This document shows, in pieces, positions 6,286 through 6,357 of a DNA stretch of 6,357 bases. Origin of the DNA: Butyrivibrio sp. UBA3740 (lineage in GTDB: Bacteria > Bacillota > Clostridia > Lachnospirales > Lachnospiraceae). The notes under the pieces were generated by a model. The model worked only from the letters and a program-made list of their open reading frames with translations. It did no database searches and was not told the DNA's origin. The translations under genes were made by a program, and so were the position numbers. Each line of letters begins with the position of its first letter. Position 1 is the first letter of the stretch. Location of the stretch: assembly GCA_002372465.1 (NCBI GenBank), contig DFGW01000134.1:1-6357 (forward strand), read 5' to 3'.

Positions 6286-6357
6286 TCAAAGCTTTGGGCC
6301 AGCAGCTACAAGAGCCTTACCGGCGTCATTGCCTTCATACTTCTTGAAGTTCTTGAT
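6286..6357 (-). CDS. pckA: Phosphoenolpyruvate carboxykinase (ATP), C-terminal end (cut by right edge)
   Basis: The last 23 codons and a TGA stop are visible, reading IKNFKKYEGNDAGKALVAAG followed by PKL. The ending ALVAAGPKL is the well-known C-terminus of ATP-dependent PEP carboxykinase and closely matches the E. coli enzyme tail (DTPAGAALVAAGPKL, from memory). The enzyme interconverts oxaloacetate plus ATP with PEP, CO2 and ADP in the cytoplasm. In rumen and gut clostridia it often works in the carboxylating direction at the PEP node of fermentation. The catalytic part lies outside the window. The gene has its own terminator and precedes the acyltransferase gene on the same strand, with no functional link apparent. 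Confidence 0.87.
   Translation of the reverse strand: MKNFKKYEGNDAGKALVAAGPKL

Noticed and set aside
1..6357. CRISPR array, insertion sequence, phage or defence system
   Set aside because: There are no regularly spaced repeats, transposase motifs, terminal inverted repeats or defence domains. The genes are ordinary metabolic, transport and regulatory ones.

Overview
The window looks like chromosomal DNA from an anaerobic Bacillota, most likely a Lachnospiraceae-type clostridium such as Butyrivibrio, Pseudobutyrivibrio or Roseburia. This assignment is an inference. It rests on moderate GC, strong GGGAGG-type Shine-Dalgarno sites, a lipoprotein solute-binding protein with an Ala/Glu/Thr/Gln-rich linker, a YesM/YesN-type two-component pair beside a sugar ABC transporter, and the tail of an ATP-type PEP carboxykinase. 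No marker gene fixes the genus.

Layout, left to right. (1) Positions 1-407, minus strand: N-terminal part of a MalF/UgpA-type sugar ABC permease that runs off the left edge. (2) Positions 408-513: a spacer with a 13-bp perfect hairpin, probably a partial terminator. (3) Positions 514-1899, minus: the cognate solute-binding lipoprotein. (4) Positions 1900-2074: a short AT-rich divergent control region. (5) Positions 2075-3823 and 3808-5100, plus: a membrane sensor histidine kinase and an AraC-type response regulator, overlapping by 16 bp. (6) Positions 5087-5119: a hairpin serving as terminator for two convergent genes. (7) Positions 5124-6176, minus: a membrane acyltransferase of the acyltransferase-3 family. 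(8) Positions 6177-6285: a spacer with the pckA terminator and, directly abutting it, a TATAAT promoter element. (9) Positions 6286-6357, minus: the last 23 codons of pckA.

The kinase, regulator, binding protein and permease form a recognisable module. In YesM/YesN-type systems the kinase senses an extracellular signal, often a carbohydrate or a liganded binding protein, and the AraC-type regulator activates the neighbouring transporter operon. The divergent 175-bp region is where that control should act, and it holds two dyads that overlap candidate promoter elements. The transported sugar cannot be told from sequence. The second permease would be expected beyond the left edge, and no ATPase gene is present here. 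The acyltransferase and pckA look functionally unrelated to this module.

I found no convincing undescribed system. The points worth a second look are regulatory: the architecture of the divergent promoter, the hairpin inside the transporter operon, and the packed terminator, promoter and displaced ribosome-binding site in front of the acyltransferase. No stretch longer than 300 bases lacks a gene. I saw no tRNA, rRNA, CRISPR array or insertion sequence.
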